Part shown: one piece after another, positions 62,521 to 64,000 of the stretch | Layout of the letters: each line of letters starts with the position of its first letter | How positions within the stretch are numbered: the first letter of the stretch is position 1 | NCBI GenBank assembly: GCA_012517385.1 | Contig: JAAYUZ010000139.1 | Location: 32,508 to 96,507 of the forward strand | Source: Treponema sp. | GTDB lineage: Bacteria; Spirochaetota; Spirochaetia; Treponematales; Breznakiellaceae | DNA: 64,000 nucleotides | Direction of reading: 5' to 3' | The notes under the pieces: generated by a model | Databases searched by the model: none | Told to the model about the DNA's origin: nothing | Seen by the model: the letters and a program-made list of their open reading frames with translations, nothing else | Program-made: the position numbers and the translations under genes

Positions 62521-64000
62521 TTGACTTTTTCTTTACTAATAGTAATCATTTTTATTTTCATTAATGTAATAATCGGAACTTTAGTTTCACCAAAGAAAAT
62601 AATCAATAAAGAACAATTTACCCTTGCCGGAAGATCCCTGGGTGGTCTTCTTTTATTTTCTACTATGGCAGCAACCAATTTTTCTGCCTTTACGATTTTT
62701 GGCTTATCCGGGGCTGGTTATAGAATCGGCTGGGCTTATTATCCTGCAATGGCTTTTGGAACAGGTTTTATGGCCTTAAGTTTTATTTTGCTTGGGATTC
62801 CTATGTGCCGACTATCCAGAACTTATGGATGGATTTCGCCTTCTCAGTATATAGATGCGCGTTATAAAAGTACTGGTTTATCGAAATTATATACATTTGT
62901 TTTAGTAATTATTACCATACCGTATATTGCAATACAGGCTCGATCTGGAGGTTTATTAATTCAATCAATATCAGGGTTTTCTTATCCCGTCAGTACAGCC
63001 ATAGTGGTTTTTCTAGTGATGCTGTATGTATTTAGAGGCGGAATGAAATCAGTTGTATACACCGATCTGTTGCAGCTGATTACCCTGGTTGTAATTTCTG
63101 GTCTTGCATTTGCGATAATTGCATTAGGTGCTAAGAAGATTGATATTGATTTACATAATCCTTTATTGCAGAACCGCAGCGGTGCGAATGATAATTTTCC
63201 CATTTCTGCATATCTTTCTACCATGGCGCTCTGGTTTTTAGCAGATCCCATGTTTCCTCAATTGTTCCAACGATTTTTTAGTGCACGAAATGAAAAAGCT
63301 TTGGTAAAGACCGCCATGTTTTATCCAGTAATTACGGCAATTCTGTTTTTTATGACAATTGGTGCTGGAGTTTTTGGAGCAGTAATAATTCCTGGGCTTT
63401 CTGTCTCTGAAAGTGATCAGATATTTATAAAAGCTGCTGGGAAGATTGGAGGATCCTGGCTTACGACGTTGCTATCTCTTGCCGGACTTGCTGCTTTACT
63501 TTCAACAATGGATAGTCAACTTCTTTCAATCGCAACTATCAGTACTGAAACATTTTTCCCAAAAAGATTTAAGACCGTTAAAGCACAAAAAATAATGGTT
63601 ATTCTGATTGTTGTTTTTGGATATTTGGGTGCACTGTATCCCATTAAATCTATCCTGGAATTTCTTTCATCGACTGCCTTTCCTGCGTATGCGATTATGG
63701 CTCCACTCTTCTGGGGAGGTATATATTTTAATATTGGCAAAAAAAGTGCTTTTATGGCTTTGGTCAGTGGAATCATGCTCGTACTGGCCGAATTTTGGGG
63801 ATGGAAACCTCAGCTTTTTCCTGCGGTAATTTTTAACATGTTTTTTCAGATAGCTGTTATTATAACAGGCATGCTCTTGTTTGATCGCCAAAGAACTAGA
63901 TCCGAATTTTTGATACCGCTAGATACAATACTTTCGCGAAAACAGATATTTTTATTTACATTAGTATTTGTATTGGCTATTGATATTTGGAATTACAATA
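62521..64000 (+). CDS. Sodium:solute symporter family protein (partial)
   Basis: An open frame from TTG 62521 (behind GGAGGGGG) to the window edge, at least 493 residues and continuing. Hydrophobic helices recur throughout; the start TFSLLIVIIFIFINVIIGTL is helix 1. The SSS family motifs are seen as FTLAGRSLGGLLLFSTMAAT, FSAFTIFGLSGAGYRIGWAY, and in the middle ISAYLSTMALWFLADPMFPQ and LAALLSTMDSQLLSIATIST, the latter like the SSS signature. It imports a solute with Na+. The substrate (sugar, proline, pantothenate or acetate) cannot be told. The ATGs at 62474 and 62480 are in another frame, so TTG is used. Confidence 0.88.
   Translation, partial: MTFSLLIVIIFIFINVIIGTLVSPKKIINKEQFTLAGRSLGGLLLFSTMAATNFSAFTIFGLSGAGYRIGWAYYPAMAFGTGFMALSFILLGIPMCRLSRTYGWISPSQYIDARYKSTGLSKLYTFVLVIITIPYIAIQARSGGLLIQSISGFSYPVSTAIVVFLVMLYVFRGGMKSVVYTDLLQLITLVVISGLAFAIIALGAKKIDIDLHNPLLQNRSGANDNFPISAYLSTMALWFLADPMFPQLFQRFFSARNEKALVKTAMFYPVITAILFFMTIGAGVFGAVIIPGLSVSESDQIFIKAAGKIGGSWLTTLLSLAGLAALLSTMDSQLLSIATISTETFFPKRFKTVKAQKIMVILIVVFGYLGALYPIKSILEFLSSTAFPAYAIMAPLFWGGIYFNIGKKSAFMALVSGIMLVLAEFWGWKPQLFPAVIFNMFFQIAVIITGMLLFDRQRTRSEFLIPLDTILSRKQIFLFTLVFVLAIDIWNYN

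Overview
The window reads as the replication-origin region of a spirochaete chromosome, most likely a Treponema-type organism. The evidence is a periplasmic-type FlaB flagellin with the [10 protein letters not shown] start, a FlgM anti-sigma factor, an oxygen-sensing diiron protein paired with a soluble chemoreceptor as described in Treponema denticola, an M23 peptidase plus bactofilin pair, and a gyrA-gyrB / dnaA-dnaN-recF-DUF721 / rpmH-rnpA-yidD-yidC-jag layout. Strictly anaerobic, sugar-fermenting life is suggested by a class I hybrid-cluster protein, a xylose-type ABC system with its own sensor, a GH42 beta-galactosidase and ThyX. Species cannot be fixed from sequence alone.

Layout. 1-3293: end of an acyl-CoA synthetase, metK, arfB and an M29 aminopeptidase. 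3313-5087: an AT-rich islet bracketed by two perfect parS sites. It holds a small membrane protein, a VapBC toxin-antitoxin pair with a visible autoregulated promoter, and repeat hairpins. 5146-9614: gyrA and gyrB on the minus strand, with unusual residues at the classic quinolone positions. 9615-9961 and 11399-11594: origin sequence with DnaA boxes and an AT-rich core. 9962-17580: dnaA, dnaN, recF, DUF721, rpmH, rnpA (probable CTG start), yidD, yidC and jag, all leading away from the origin.

17669-24579: a secreted protein, flaB, a zinc-ribbon membrane protein, rsmI, flgM, a degenerate iron-alcohol-dehydrogenase-like protein, a SpoU methyltransferase and an HDOD protein carrying a GHKL-like ATPase domain. 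24658-31761: a Lon-like protease, then an apparent operon of diiron oxygen sensor, soluble chemoreceptor, membrane hydrolase-like protein, Nif3-like protein, lspA and a small membrane protein. 31802-33542: a coiled-coil protein of unknown function and tRNA-Ala(GGC). 33681-41203: DUF1848, a lipase-like hydrolase, a roughly 994-residue glutamate dehydrogenase cut by one in-frame TAG, hcp, a thioesterase and a Nudix hydrolase.

41265-50269: a seven-gene sugar system made of a membrane-anchored binding protein, a YesM-type kinase, a YesN-type regulator, a lipoprotein binding protein and a xylF-xylG-xylH-like transporter. This matches the XylFII-LytS-YesN plan known from clostridia. 50386-58989: a MATE pump, a DUF2892 protein, the M23-bactofilin-YaaR-RicT operon, a methyltransferase with a GH42 beta-galactosidase, and thyX. 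59047-64000: an HD-GYP phosphodiesterase, a decayed chemoreceptor gene, a repeat cluster and the start of a sodium:solute symporter.

Two chain-terminating events stand out: TAG in the glutamate dehydrogenase, and a frameshift plus TGA in the chemoreceptor. A family of near-identical hairpins recurs at four or more places and is not explained by any gene. No CRISPR array, insertion sequence or complete prophage was seen.
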